Below, piece by piece: positions 10,519-21,701 of a DNA stretch of 64,000 nucleotides. The stretch lies in assembly GCF_045679555.1 (NCBI RefSeq), contig NC_092087.1, forward strand, positions 79,787,305-79,851,304, read 5' to 3'. The DNA comes from Salvelinus alpinus. Taxonomy: Eukaryota > Chordata > Actinopteri > Salmoniformes > Salmonidae. The notes under the pieces are model-generated. The model ran no database searches. It saw only the letters and a list, made by a program, of their open reading frames with translations, and had not been told where the DNA came from. A program made the translations under genes and the position numbers. How positions within the stretch are numbered: position 1 is the stretch's first letter; every line of letters starts with the position of its first letter.

Positions 10519-13500
10519 ATGGTAGTGATGATTGGAATCGCTTTCAGGTAGGTTTTTAAAGTATTGATCTAGTTTGTTTCCCTTGTCCTTCAGGTAGCTA
10601 TGTTTCTAACATACTTTTCCCCCCTAAGAGTTTCTTGGCTTTGTTACCTGCTAATTGGAGGGAATACCTGTTCTACATCAAGTGAGTTTCTACACATTCA
10701 TTTTAAATAACAGTTGTGGTTCCAATAACTTCAAAGAATGGCATTTTACTTTACTTTATTCTAACCTAGGTGATGGGAGTCCTGCACCAGGTTCTGATGC
10801 AGCATGGCTCTATGCAGGCTCACTTAGGTCTAAAGGATATGGTAATTACAACTCTCCAACAGCTCCATTGCAAGCGCAACTGACCGAAGAGCAACAGAAA
10901 CATCTGGCCGCCATCCTACAAAATCAACTGGCCCCCATGCCCCAGGCACCTCAGAAAATGTTGTATCCAGCTCAAATGCCCCAGCAGGAAAAGCAACCGG
11001 CCACCATGACCCAAGAGCAGACTCTACCGGCCAGTTATCCTAAGCAGCCTCAAGCAGTGTTGTATCCAGCTCAAATGCCCCAGAAGCAACCAGCTACTGT
11101 ACTTCAGCATCAGAAGGAACAGGACTCCATACCCCAGAAGCAACCGGCTCCAATGCCTAAACCACAGAAACAACCAATCGCTATGCCCCAGCAAGTATGG
11201 TATCCAGCTCAAATGCAGCAGAAGCAACCAGCCCCAATGCCTCCACCCCAGAAGCAACCGGCCATGTACCAGCAAGTGTGGCATCCAGCTCAATTGCCCC
11301 AGCAGCAAAAGCAACCAGCTACTGAACCTCAGCAGCAGAAGGACCCGGCCGCCATAACCCAGCAACCTCAGCAAGTGTTGCATCCAGCTCAAATGCTGAG
11401 TAAGCAACTGACTGCCATGCCCCAGCAAGTGTGGTATCCAGCTCAAAAGCCCCTGCAGCGGAAGCAACCGGCCGCTGAAGCTCTGCAGCAGATTAAACTG
11501 ACCGCCATGCCCCAGCCTCAGCAAGTGTGGCATCCAGCTCAATTTCCCCAGGAGCAACCAGTCCCTATGCGTCAACTGCAGAAGGAACTGACCGCCATTC
11601 CACCACAACTGTTGCAATCCACTCAAATGCCCCAGCAGCATAAGCAACCGGCTGCCATGCTTCAGCAAGTGTGGCAACCGGCCCCCATTCCCAAGCAGCC
11701 TCATGACGTGTGGTATCCAGCTAAAATGGTACAGAAGCAACAAGCCGCTGCAACTCGGCGGCAGAAGGAACTGACCGCCATGCCCCAGCAAGAGTGGCAT
11801 CCTGCTCAAATGCCCCAGAAGCAACCAACCGCTGAACAGCAGCAGAAGCAACCGACCGCCAAGCCCCAGCAAGTGTGGTCTCCAGCTCAAATGCCCCAGA
11901 AGCAACCTACTGCCTTGGCCCAGCAAGTGTGGACTCCAGCTCAATGTCCCCAGCAGCAGAAGCAACCGGCTGCTGAACCTCAGCAGCAGAAGGAACTGGC
12001 CACCATAACGCAGCAAGCTTTGCATCCAGTGAAAATGCCCCAGCAGCAACAGAAACCGGCCACCATACCCCAGCAGCAACCGACCGCCATGCCCCAGCAA
12101 GCGTGGTATCCAGCTCAAAAGCCCCAGCTGCGAAAGCAACCGGCCGCTGAACTTAAGCAGCAAATTGAACCGACCGCCATCCCCCAGCTACCTCAGGAGG
12201 TGTGTCATCCAGCTCAATTTCCCCAAGAGCAGAAGCAACCAGCCCCAATGCCTTTACCGCAGAAGGAACTGACCGCCATACCCCAGCAAGTGAGGTATCC
12301 AGCTCAAATTCCCCAGCAGCAACTGGCCCCAATGCCTGTAATGCCGAAACAACCAACAGCTTTACCCCAGCAAGCATGGTATCCAGCTCAAATGCCCAAA
12401 CAGCAGAAACAACTGGCCCCAATGCCTCAACCGCAGAAGCAACAGGCCACCATGTCCCCGCAAGTGTGGCATCCAGCTCAAATGCCTCAGCAGCAAAAGC
12501 AACCAGCTACTGAACCTCAGCAGCATATTGAACCGACCGCCATGCCCCAGCCACCTCAGCAAGTTTGGCGTCCAGATCAATTTCCCCAGGAGCAGAAGCA
12601 ACCAGCCCCTATGCATCTACCGCAGAAGGAACTGACTGCCATAACCAAACAACTGTGGCAAACAGCTCAAATGCCCCAGCAGCATAAGCTACCGGCTGCC
12701 ATGCTTCAGCCAGTGTGGTATCTGGCGCAGAAGCAACCGCCCCCTATGCCCCAGCAGCCTCACGACGTGTGGTATCCATCTAAAATGGTCCAGAAGCAAC
12801 AAGTCGCTGCACTGACCGCTAATGCGCAGACGCATCGTCAAGTGTGGCATCCAGCTCAATTTCCCCAGCAGCAGAAGCAACCGGCCTCCACGCCTCCACC
12901 GCAGGAGCAACCGACCGCCGTACCCCAGCAAGTGTGGTATCCAGCTCAAATGTCCCAGCAGCAACTGGCCTCCATGACTCTACCACAGAAGCAACTGACC
13001 GGCATGCCTCAGCAAGAGTGGCAACCAGCTCTAATACCGCAGAAGCAACCGGTTGCTGAATCGCAGCAGAACGAACCGGCCACCATACTCCAGCAAGTGA
13101 GGTATCCAGCTCAAATGTCCCAGCAGCGGAAGCAACACACTGCCATGCTACAGCAGCAACTGACCCCCATGCCTCAGCAATTATGGCATGTAGCTCAAAT
13201 GCCCCAGAAGCAACTGGCCCCAATGTCTCAGCAGAAGCACTACAAAAGCACTGAAGTTGGTACCTCTGGTAGCTCTCAGGCCAGCATCGTTGAACAGTCG
13301 GGTGTCATCCCAATCTATTCCTACAGTTCCAAATCACGCTACGAGAATGGCGGAACTGTCTTCTCCCAAACCCGCTACACTCCTAGGGAGGCTATGCCTG
13401 TTGACAGTGGAAATGCTCCCAATGACAGTGATGTTGGCATATTTGAACCAAGCACATACCCACCACTAGTAAAGGATCCTACAAGGTAACATACAACTTT

Positions 13501-13575
13501 AATCTGATCTTAACTTTGCTTTCTGAATTCGAAGTACTTTTTACTAACCATGTATCTGCCAACAGGAACATCTAA
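10519..13575 (+). CDS. Gene A: secreted Pro/Gln/Trp-rich tandem-repeat protein (type I family member)
   Basis: I propose four coding exons, 10519-10547, 10629-10681, 10770-13485 and 13566-13575, with GT/AG junctions in phases 2, 1 and 2. They give 935 residues. Exons 1-2 encode a signal peptide (MVVMIGIAFR, then VSWLCYLLIGGNTC). After a short unique part (SDGSPAPGSDAAWLYAG) the protein is about two dozen imperfect 20-residue repeats like KQPAAMPQQVWYPAQMPQ, to about residue 850. A tail of about 85 residues follows, with SIVEQSGVIPIYSYSS and RYENGGTVFSQTRYTP. The exon layout is supported by homologous exons in D and E. If the last intron is retained, the frame simply stops at 13489. I do not recognise a named family; composition resembles fish egg-envelope repeats or Pro/Gln-rich mineral-matrix proteins. 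It looks complete. Confidence 0.75.
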
Positions 13576-13760
13576 TGGTGGATTCATCCTTTAGAAGCTG
13601 ATGGTGAGACGTTTAATGTCAAAAATGAAATAAGATTCTGTTGCTGACACTGTTGAAATTTCTTTCAGGTTTTAGTCATGCTTTTGTTTTGACCAGGAAG
13701 TTGCTGGTGCTCTTGCTACTCTTGCATGATTGAATCAATAAAAATGTGTCATTGAAATAC
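13576..13760 (+). other. 3' untranslated region and poly(A) signal of gene A
   Basis: An AATAAA lies at 13,737-13,742. A possible untranslated intron runs from gtgagacg near 13,604 to ttctttcag near 13,668. The same layout is recognisable in pseudogene C and gene B. Confidence 0.5.
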
Positions 13761-13964
13761 TGAGGGTTCTCCTGTGCCCACTGTGCTTGCTGACTTCAAA
13801 CAGATGATGTGGGTTGCCAGTGCAGTTTGTAGTAAAAGGGATTATGGCTCAGTTTTCAAATATCTGGTGTGTACATTTGCTACTGGTTGTTCAAATTCAA
13901 AGATTGGCTCTACATTAATGTTAAGTGGATAATGTCAGACCTTCCTCATGGTCATATTTTGTAG

Positions 13965-14853
13965 ATGTTGACAACCCTTCAAATGACTGGATTCAGCTAT
14001 TTTGGCCTCGCCAGCGTATAAAATCGAGCACACAGCCATGCATGCAGCCTTACTGAAGAGCTCAGTGACTTTCAACGTGGCACATTCATAGGATGACACT
14101 TTTCCAAGTCAGTTTGTCAAATAAGTCCTGTTAATGTGATAGGCCACACAAACTCTCAGAACAGTGCTGTAGCGCGTAATCGTCTGTCCTCGGTTACAAC
14201 ACTTGGTGTAAAGCTCGCTGCCATTGGACTCTAGCGCAATGGAAGTGAGTTCTCTGGAGAGACTGATCACTCCATCGTGCAGGACGATTCTGGGTTTTGC
14301 GGATGCCAGGAGAACGCTACCTGCCCGACTGCATAGTGCCAAATAATGTTTGGTGGCGGAGTAATGGTCTGGGGCTGTTTTTGATGGATTGGGAAAAACT
14401 GCTTAGTTCCAGTGACGGGAAATCTTAACGCTACAGCGTACAAAAACATTCTAGACAATTCTGTGGTTCCAACTGTGGCAACAGTTTGGGGGAAGGCCCT
14501 TTGCTGTTTCACCATGACAATGCCCCTGTGCACAACGCAAGGTGCATAAAGAAATGGTATGAGATAGGCCTGCAAAGAGCTTTGACCGTAACAAACACCT
14601 GTGGGATGAATTGGAATGCCGACTGCGAGCCAGGCTTAATCAACATCAGTTTCTGACATCATTAATGCTGTTGCGGCTGAATGGAAGGAAGTCCCCGCAG
14701 CAATGTTCAAATATCTAGTGGAACGCCTTCCCAGAAGAGTGGAGGCTTTTATAACTGCAATGGGGGAGAACCAACTCTATATTAATGCCCATGATTTTGA
14801 AATGAGATGTTCAACAATCTGGTGTCCACATAATTTTGGTCATGTAGTGCACT
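13965..14853 (+). mobile_element. Degenerate Tc1-like transposon downstream of gene A
   Basis: The stretch reads as a Tc1 transposase gene in decay: cagtgactttcaacgtggca, ggtggcggagtaatggtctg, tgtttcaccatgacaatgcc (the Asp block) and tgggatgaattggaatgccg. It ends with the Tc1 terminus ggtgtccacataattttggt then catgtagtg. No long frame survives. The homologous site beside pseudogene C (near 29,900) lacks it. The left end is poorly defined. Confidence 0.7.
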
Positions 14854-15064
14854 TTAGATGTAGGCATGCATTGTACACAGTGTTGACAATCCAGACGTAT
14901 TCTTCAACCTGAGTCTGAGCCTTAGGGAGAGTACTAAGCTAACATAAAGAATTGTTTTAAACGTTCAAACCATGATCAATTAGCTGTATGAATTTTTGGG
15001 ACACTTTAGGTATCAATATTTAATCATAATGTTTTGATAAAATATAGAATTTTGCCTTTGCTAC
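14854..15064. other. Downstream flank of gene A, repeated elsewhere
   Basis: The sequence from ctttagatgtaggcatgcat through ttttgcctttgctac also occurs inverted near 46,650-46,860, near 59,870-60,080, and more diverged near 29,750-29,910. Those copies continue directly into the sequence that here resumes at 19,903. They are therefore the empty site for the large nested insertion that follows. Confidence 0.65.
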
Positions 15065-16594
15065 TGTCGTGTCTTTGCTATCATTAAAGTGAAGACTTAT
15101 AGTTTTTATCAAAGATTCCTGTAATTAGGGATTACGTGATCAACTGAGTAATAACGTAACTAATTAACTATGAATTCGAGGGCACCAGGGAAAGTAGTCA
15201 GATTACAAAGTTATAATTTCCCAATATAACCTTTCAGATATTTTCATATCTGATCAATAGTCTTCTGATTAATGATTTATTTATTTTACCTCACGTTAGT
15301 CTCATTCCAAACGTAAATTGTTGGTTATCTGCACGAACCCAGTCTTCACTATGAGTCATCCATACATCAATTGTCTTAAATCATTTATTTATTACTAACT
15401 AATTAATTCACAGAAATGCATAAACAAACAAACTTAAAAATGGTTACATGAAATGATGGGAGAAATATGCCCTAGTGGGCTGAACCGGCATGGCGGCTTG
15501 TTAGACAAAGGGAAAGTTGGGGGTCGACTCAGTAGTCACTACAGAGTTCATAACTATAACAATTGACATGCTAATCCTTTACACATGAACGCTCACTCAT
15601 TCGAGAACAACTGCAATCAATATATATATATTTACGCTCGGTGTGTCGTCTTGATCGTTGGAGAGAAGTTAGTTTTTGTTGGAGAGTTTGGTCCGTCTTG
15701 GTTATTGTGGATAGTTCAGAGTGGCATTCGTTATAGATTGGATGTTTCGGCGGTTGTCTTTCTTCGCGTTCAATAATACCGAATTCCTAGCTGCAGACTA
15801 GTAGTCAATATCAAGGACTTGTTCTTATTCGTCTAAGAGTTTAACCTGTTTGGGCTGCAGGGGCAGTATTGAGTAGCCTGGATAAAAGGTGCCCATTTCA
15901 AACGGCCTCGTACTCAATTCTTGCTCGTACAATATGCATATTATTATTACTATTGGATAGAAAACACTCTTTAGTTTCTAAAACCGTTTGAATTATATCT
16001 GTGAGTAAAACAGAACTCATTTTGCAGCAAACTTCCTGACAGGAAGTGGAAAATCTGAAATCGATGCTCTGTTCTAGGGCCTGCCTATAAATGTGCTTGA
16101 TGTGTATTAGTATACATGCACTTCATACGCCTTCCACTAGATGTCAACAGGCAGTGAGAGAAGAAATGGAGTGTATAACATGATCTGAGGTCGAATAAAA
16201 GCTCTTGGCATGACGAGACACCAATTTCCTGTTTTCTGGAACGCGCGAGAAGGGACCTGGTATTGCCTTCTGAAAAGCTGTCGTTATAGACGACTAATAT
16301 CTCCGGCTTTGATTTTATTTGATAAATGTGACAATATCATCGTAAAGTATGTTTTTTCAATATAGTTTTATTAGATTATTGAATTTTTTTCGGGACGTTA
16401 GGCGTGTTGCTTTGTCTGTGTTTGTTCACGAAGGAGAGCTTCGCGCCACTTTGCTAGCTTTCCGTGCTAATTGACTGGAGAAGAGGACATTCTAAAACCA
16501 AACAACGATTGTTCCCGAACAAAGGACCCCTTGTACAACATTCTGATGGAAGATCATCAAAAGTAGGACCCATTTTATGATGCTATTTCATATA

Positions 16595-18201
16595 CAGTGG
16601 GGAGAACAAGTATTTGATACACTGCCGATTTTGCAGGTTTTCCTACTTACAAAGCATGTAGAGGTCTGTAATTTTTATCATAGGTACACTTCAACTGTGA
16701 GAGACGGAATCTAAAACAAAAATCCAGAAAATTACATTGTATGATTTTTAAGTAATTCATTTGCATTTTATTGCATGACGTAAGTATTTGATCACCTACC
16801 AACCAGTAAGAATTCCGGCTCTCACAGACCTGTTAGTTTTTCTTTAAGAAGCCCTCCTGTTCTCCACTCATTACCTGTATTAACTGCACCTGTTTGAACT
16901 CGTTACCAGTATAAAAGACACCTGTCCACACACTCAATCAAACAGACTCCAACCTCTCCACAATGGCCATGACCAGAGAGCTGTGTAAGGACATCAGGGA
17001 TAGAATTGTAGACCTGCACAAGGCTGGGATGGGCTACAGGACAATAGGCAAGCAGCTTGGTGAGAAGGCAACAACTGTTGGCACAATTATTAGAAAATGG
17101 AAGAAGTTCAAGATGACGGTCAATCACCCTCGGTCTGGGGCTCCATGCAAGATCTCACCTCGTGGGGCATCAATGATCATGAGGAAGGTGAGGGATCAGC
17201 CCAGAACTACACGGCAGGACCTGGTCAATGACCTGAAGAGAGCTGGGACCACAGTCTCAAAGAAAACCATTAGTAACACACTACGCCGTCATGGATTAAA
17301 ATCCTGCAGCGCACGCAAGGTCCCCCTGCTCAAGCCAGCGCATGTCCAGGCCCGTCTGAAGTTTGCCAATGACCATCTGGATGATCCAGAGGAGGAATGG
17401 GAGAAGGTCATGTGGTCTGATGAGACAAAAATAGAGCTTTTTGGTCTAAACCCCACTCACCGTGTTTGGAGGAAGAAGAAGGATGAGTACAACCCCAAGA
17501 ACACCATCCCAACCGTGAAGCATGGAGGTGGAAACATCATTCTTTGGGGATGCTTTTCTGCAAAGGGGACAGGACGACTGCACTGTATTGAGGAGAGGAT
17601 GGATGGGGTCATGTATCGCGAGATCTTGGCCAACAACCTCCTTCCCTCAGTAAGAGCATTGAAGATGGGTCATGGCTGGGTCTTCCAGCATGACAACGAC
17701 CCAAAACACACAGCCAGGGCAACTAAGGAGTGGCTCCGTAAGAAGCATCTCAAGGTCCTGGAGTGGCCTAGCCAGTCTCCAGACCTGAACCCAATAGAAA
17801 ATCTTTGGAGGGAGCTGAAAGTCCGTATTGCCCAGCGACAGCCCCGAAACCTGAAGGATCTGGAGATGATCTGTAGGGAGGAGTGGGCCAAAATCCCTGC
17901 TGCAGTGTGTGCAAACCTAGTCAAGAACTACAGGAAACGTATGATCTCTGTAATTGCAAACAAAGGTTTCTCTACCAAATATTAAGTTCTGCTTTTCTGA
18001 TGTATCAAATACTTATGTCATGCAATAAAATGCAAATTAATTACTTAAAAATCATACAATGTGATTTTCTGGATTTTTGTTTTAGATTCCGTCTCTCATA
18101 GTTGAAGTGTACCTATGATAAAAATTACAGACCTCTACATGCTTTGTAAGTAGGAGAACCTGCAAAATCGGCAGTGTATCAAATACTTGTTCTCCCCACT
18201 G
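16595..18201 (+). mobile_element. Complete Tc1/mariner transposon, about 1.6 kb
   Basis: Inverted termini of about 200 bp run from CAGTGGGGAGAACAAGTATT at the left to AATACTTGTTCTCCCCACTG at the right. TA lies on each side (16,593-16,594 and 18,202-18,203). Each terminus carries an outer and an inner caagtatttgat-like direct repeat, the IR/DR arrangement of fish Tc1 elements. The transposase between them is unbroken. It sits within the TTAA element and is the youngest-looking insertion in this nest. Confidence 0.9.
16963..17985 (+). CDS. Tc1-like transposase, 340 residues, intact
   Basis: The protein has two N-terminal helix-turn-helix segments (roughly residues 5-50 and 66-115), separated by GAP-type linker residues ([13 protein letters not shown]). 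The catalytic DDE domain has Asp153 in [12 protein letters not shown], Asp244 in [12 protein letters not shown] and Glu279 in [11 protein letters not shown]. There are 34 residues between the last two, so it is a DD34E enzyme. At 340 residues it is the usual family length, with no stop or frameshift. It would cut and paste its own element at TA sites. A few residues (NPTH, HCIEER) look unlike the family consensus I recall, so activity is unproven. Confidence 0.9.
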   Translation: MAMTRELCKDIRDRIVDLHKAGMGYRTIGKQLGEKATTVGTIIRKWKKFKMTVNHPRSGAPCKISPRGASMIMRKVRDQPRTTRQDLVNDLKRAGTTVSKKTISNTLRRHGLKSCSARKVPLLKPAHVQARLKFANDHLDDPEEEWEKVMWSDETKIELFGLNPTHRVWRKKKDEYNPKNTIPTVKHGGGNIILWGCFSAKGTGRLHCIEERMDGVMYREILANNLLPSVRALKMGHGWVFQHDNDPKHTARATKEWLRKKHLKVLEWPSQSPDLNPIENLWRELKVRIAQRQPRNLKDLEMICREEWAKIPAAVCANLVKNYRKRMISVIANKGFSTKY

Positions 18202-19902
18202 TATCTGTCGAACATGTGTACTATTAGTTTGCGCCCAGATTTTGGGCACGCTCTCGCTATAACTAAGCTGGATGTCGTAATGAAGTTATTTTTTGAATTC
18301 TAACACGGCGATTGCATTAAGAACTAGTGTATCTATCATTTCCTATACAACATGTATTTTTTAGTAACGTTTATGAATAGTTATTTGGTCAGAATAGTTG
18401 AGTGTCATAAAAATATCCGGACATTCTGGGAAAAAGATGCTACGTTAGCACAATGTATAACCACTGATTTCAGCTCTAAATATGCACATTTTCGAACAAA
18501 ACATAAGTGTATGTATAACCTGATGTTATAGGACTGTCATCTGATGAAGCTTATCAAGGTTATTCAAAAATTATATATCTTTTGCTGGTTTGTTACGATC
18601 GCTAACTTTTGCTGCTGGTAAATGGCTTGTGTTTCTGGCTATTGTGGTAAGCTAATATAATGCTATATTGTGTTTTCGCTGTAAAACACTTAAGAAATCG
18701 GAAATATTGGCTGGATTCACAAGATGCTTTTCTTTCATTTGCTGTACACCATGTATTTTTCAGAAATGTTTTATGATGAGTATTTAGGTATTTCACGTTG
18801 GTGTCTGTAATTACTCTGGCTGCTTCGGTGCTATTTGTGACGGTAGCTGTGATGGTAGCTGCAATGTAAAACTGATTTATACCTCAAATATGCACATTTT
18901 TCGAACAAAACATAGATTTATTGTATAACATGTTATAAGACTGTCATCTGATGAAGTTGTTTCTTGGTTAGTTTGGTTGGTTCTTGGTTAGTTAGGTTGG
19001 TTTTGTGCATGCTACCTGTGCCGTGAAAAATGTCTGTCCTTTTTTGTATTTGGTGGTGAGCTAACATAAATATACGTGGTGTTTTCGCTGTAAAACATTT
19101 TAAATATCGGACATGTTGGCTGGATTCACAAGATGTTTATCTTTCATTTGCTGTATTGGACTTGTTAATGTGTGAAAGTTAAATATTTCTAAAAAATATC
19201 TTTTGAATTTCGCGCCCTGCACTTGAAGTGGCTGTTGTCATATTGTGCCCGGCTTCGGGCTTGCAGCCCAAAGAAGTTAACCGAGCGGTATGGTTAAAGA
19301 TTCAGCAATGGTACTTAACCTTCGTTCTCCCCATATGGAGAAAAACATGGTCCAATGATAATTTCTCAGAGTTGGCTTTTATTCGGATAGCAGGAAGGGG
19401 CTGTCCTTGGATGTCTGACCCGTACTGGGCTCAGGGGCGGTCCTTGGATTTAGTTCAAATACAAAAGGGATTTGTATTTTTCTTCATTAAACAGTCCAAA
19501 ATCATATTACACAATTATACAAACAGTATCATACTCACTCATTCATTTTATACAACAAACAGATGTAAACCTCATATCTGAGGTTATTATATAAACAGCG
19601 GTATGGTAATGTAGCCCCACAGTCTCACATGAGTTTCCCACGTGGTGACAAACGGGAATGTTAATAGCTGGGATCTTCACCGATTTTTAATACTTTTTCC
19701 GGAACATGAAATCTGTTCTGTGAGGTGGAAGAAACCTCTTTGTCCTGAAAGTTTACCCTCTCTCTAATACTGTTTAGCCATGAGGAGATTCTCAGGAATT
19801 TACGACGTCTCTCTGTGATCACAGCATGGGTTGAAGGAGGAAAGGGAGAGGCAGGGAGAGGGGGATGGGGTTTGCAATACCCAAGCAGGCAACGTCATGA
19901 AA

Positions 19903-20534
19903 CTACTATAGCCCACAGAAACACATTGAATAACACCTTTATATAAATGGCAAGGTTTTGAAGTCTGGCCAATATCTAGGTGATGGCACATATTTAACCC
20001 TTTATGTATGTTGGCACAACTACCTCCATACTTCCATTAGTTTCTATGGGTTACCTTCAGATGAGTCTGTGAAACTTGTTGTGGTCGTAGAGCAAAACGG
20101 AACCATGTTTGTGAGTCTCCCCTTTCCATAGTGGTCATAATACTTTGTAGACCAAACCGTTCAGACGCCACAAATGCTTTTGTGAGAAGATGGATTTCTG
20201 TTATGTCACATGGTCTGACAAAATCCGCTGTAGCTCGGCCCCCGTACACCAGATGCGGAAGGGCGACATGGGCAGGCGGATAAAGTGGATTAAGATGCAG
20301 CCCATGCAAAAACCTGATATTTCTAACTTAAATGTATCGATTTTTTTTGTTGTTTCCTATATTGATTCACATGAGCGTCAATAGATTTTTAACCTATAGC
20401 TCATTCCTCCTGCAAGTCCATTTATCGTACCACAGGGTCTTAAAAAATGGATTCAGTGTACTTGATCTTTACAATGCCTGGAACGGTTTAACTTATCAAT
20501 AAACAAAATATTCCCAAACAGACAACGGAACGTC
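19903..20534. other. Duplicated spacer upstream of gene B
   Basis: It aligns inverted with about 46,180-46,660 and 59,400-59,875, and partly with 29,480-29,660 (ggtttggcctacaaactat, and gttaccttcagatgagtctg inverted). No gene is seen; short frames are chance. Confidence 0.6.
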
Positions 20535-21392
20535 AACCCTCGTAAACCTGACTATCCTACCGATCCTTGACTTCGGTGATGTCATTTACAAAATAACCTC
20601 CAACACTACTCAGCAAATTGGATGCAGTCTATCACAGTGCCATCCGTTTTGTCACCAAAGCCCCATATACTACCCACCACTGCGACCTGTATGCTCTCAT
20701 TGGCTGGTCCTCGCTACATATTCGTCGCCAAACCCACTGGCTCCTGGTCATCTATAAGTCTTTGCTAGGTATAGCTCTGCCTTATCTCAACTCACTGGTC
20801 ACCGTAGCAACACCCACCCCTAGCACGCGCTCCAGCAGGTATATTTCACTGGTCATCCCCAAAGCCAACACCTCCTTTGGCCACCTTTCCTTCCAGTTCT
20901 CTGCTGCCAATGACTGGAACGAATTGCAAAAATCACTGAAGTTGGAGACTTATGTCTCCCTCACTAACTTTAAGCGTCAGCTGTCAGAGCAGCTTATCGA
21001 TCGCTGCAGCTGTACACAGCCCATCTGTAAATAGCCCATCCAACCAACTACATACCTCATCCCCATATTTGTTTTTGTTTTTCTGCTCTTTTGCACATCA
21101 GTATTTCAACTTGCACATCCTCATCTGCACATATATCACTCCAGTGTAAATTGCTAAATTGTAATTACTTTGCCACTATTGGCCTGTTTATTGCTGTACC
21201 TCCTTACTTCATTTGCACACACTGTATACAGATTTTTCTATTGTGTTATTGACTGTACGTTTGTTTATCCCATGTGTATCTGTGTGGTTGTTTTTGTCGC
21301 ACTGCTTTGCTTTATCTTGGCCAGGTCGCAGTTGTAAATGAGAACTTATTCTCAACTGACCTAACTGGTTAAAGGTCAAATTAAAAAAATAA
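20535..21392 (+). mobile_element. 3' fragment of the 6-9 kb LINE family
   Basis: It encodes the LINE C-terminus (DAVYHSAIRFVTKAPYTTHH, DWNELQKSLKLETYVSLTNF) and the 3' tail ending tttatcttggccaggtcgca. It is strongly 5' truncated. The same insertion, at the same place, is present inverted at 45,245-46,135 and 58,463-59,355, so it predates those duplications. Confidence 0.75.
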
Positions 21393-21701
21393 GAACAAGT
21401 ACATTTTTCTAAACCAAGTTTTGTTGGTGAAATCATCTAACTACATAGTATGAGAACTCAGACCTTAAATGGATCCATTTAAGTTCCAATGATGAAGCAG
21501 GGAAGCTTAGCTAGCATAATGTGTCACATGGAACTTATTCACAAACATTGACGCAAATGAATACATTTGCATGCTGTAGTCGACTGCCTGTTTCGACAAA
21601 GACTCAATGACACGGGATGAAATTGTATATGCATTCAATGGTCTGCTTTTATGTAAAAAATGTAAATTCTGTGTTGTCGGACAATCTCTTGTCTACCATG
21701 C

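Larger units (their letters stand above)
15845..19276. mobile_element. Non-autonomous DNA transposon with TTAA target duplication (piggyBac- or Kolobok-like)
   Basis: TTAA flanks both ends (15,841-15,844 and 19,277-19,280). The termini are inverted: CCTGTTTGGGCTGCAG at the left, and CTTGCAGCCCAAAGAAG at the right. Minus the nested Tc1 it is about 1.8 kb. It has no transposase frame. A related copy starts at 62,935 in this window. TTAA duplication is typical of piggyBac and Kolobok elements; I cannot choose between them. Confidence 0.6.
15065..19902. mobile_element. Possible LTR-like insertion (fossil) holding nested elements
   Basis: The paralogous sites near 46,650 and 59,870 read tttgctactatagccc without interruption, so this is an insertion with a ctac repeat at both borders. 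Without the nested TTAA element it is about 1.4 kb. It begins TGTCGTG, has no long frame, and resembles a long solo LTR I recall from salmonid genomes, but the ends are not a clean TG...CA. The class is uncertain. Confidence 0.35.

Noticed and set aside
11024-12163. Long open frame (379 codons) antisense to gene A
   Set aside because: It is the complement of the stop-poor repeat; Leu/Gly-rich low complexity with no signal peptide or exon structure of its own.
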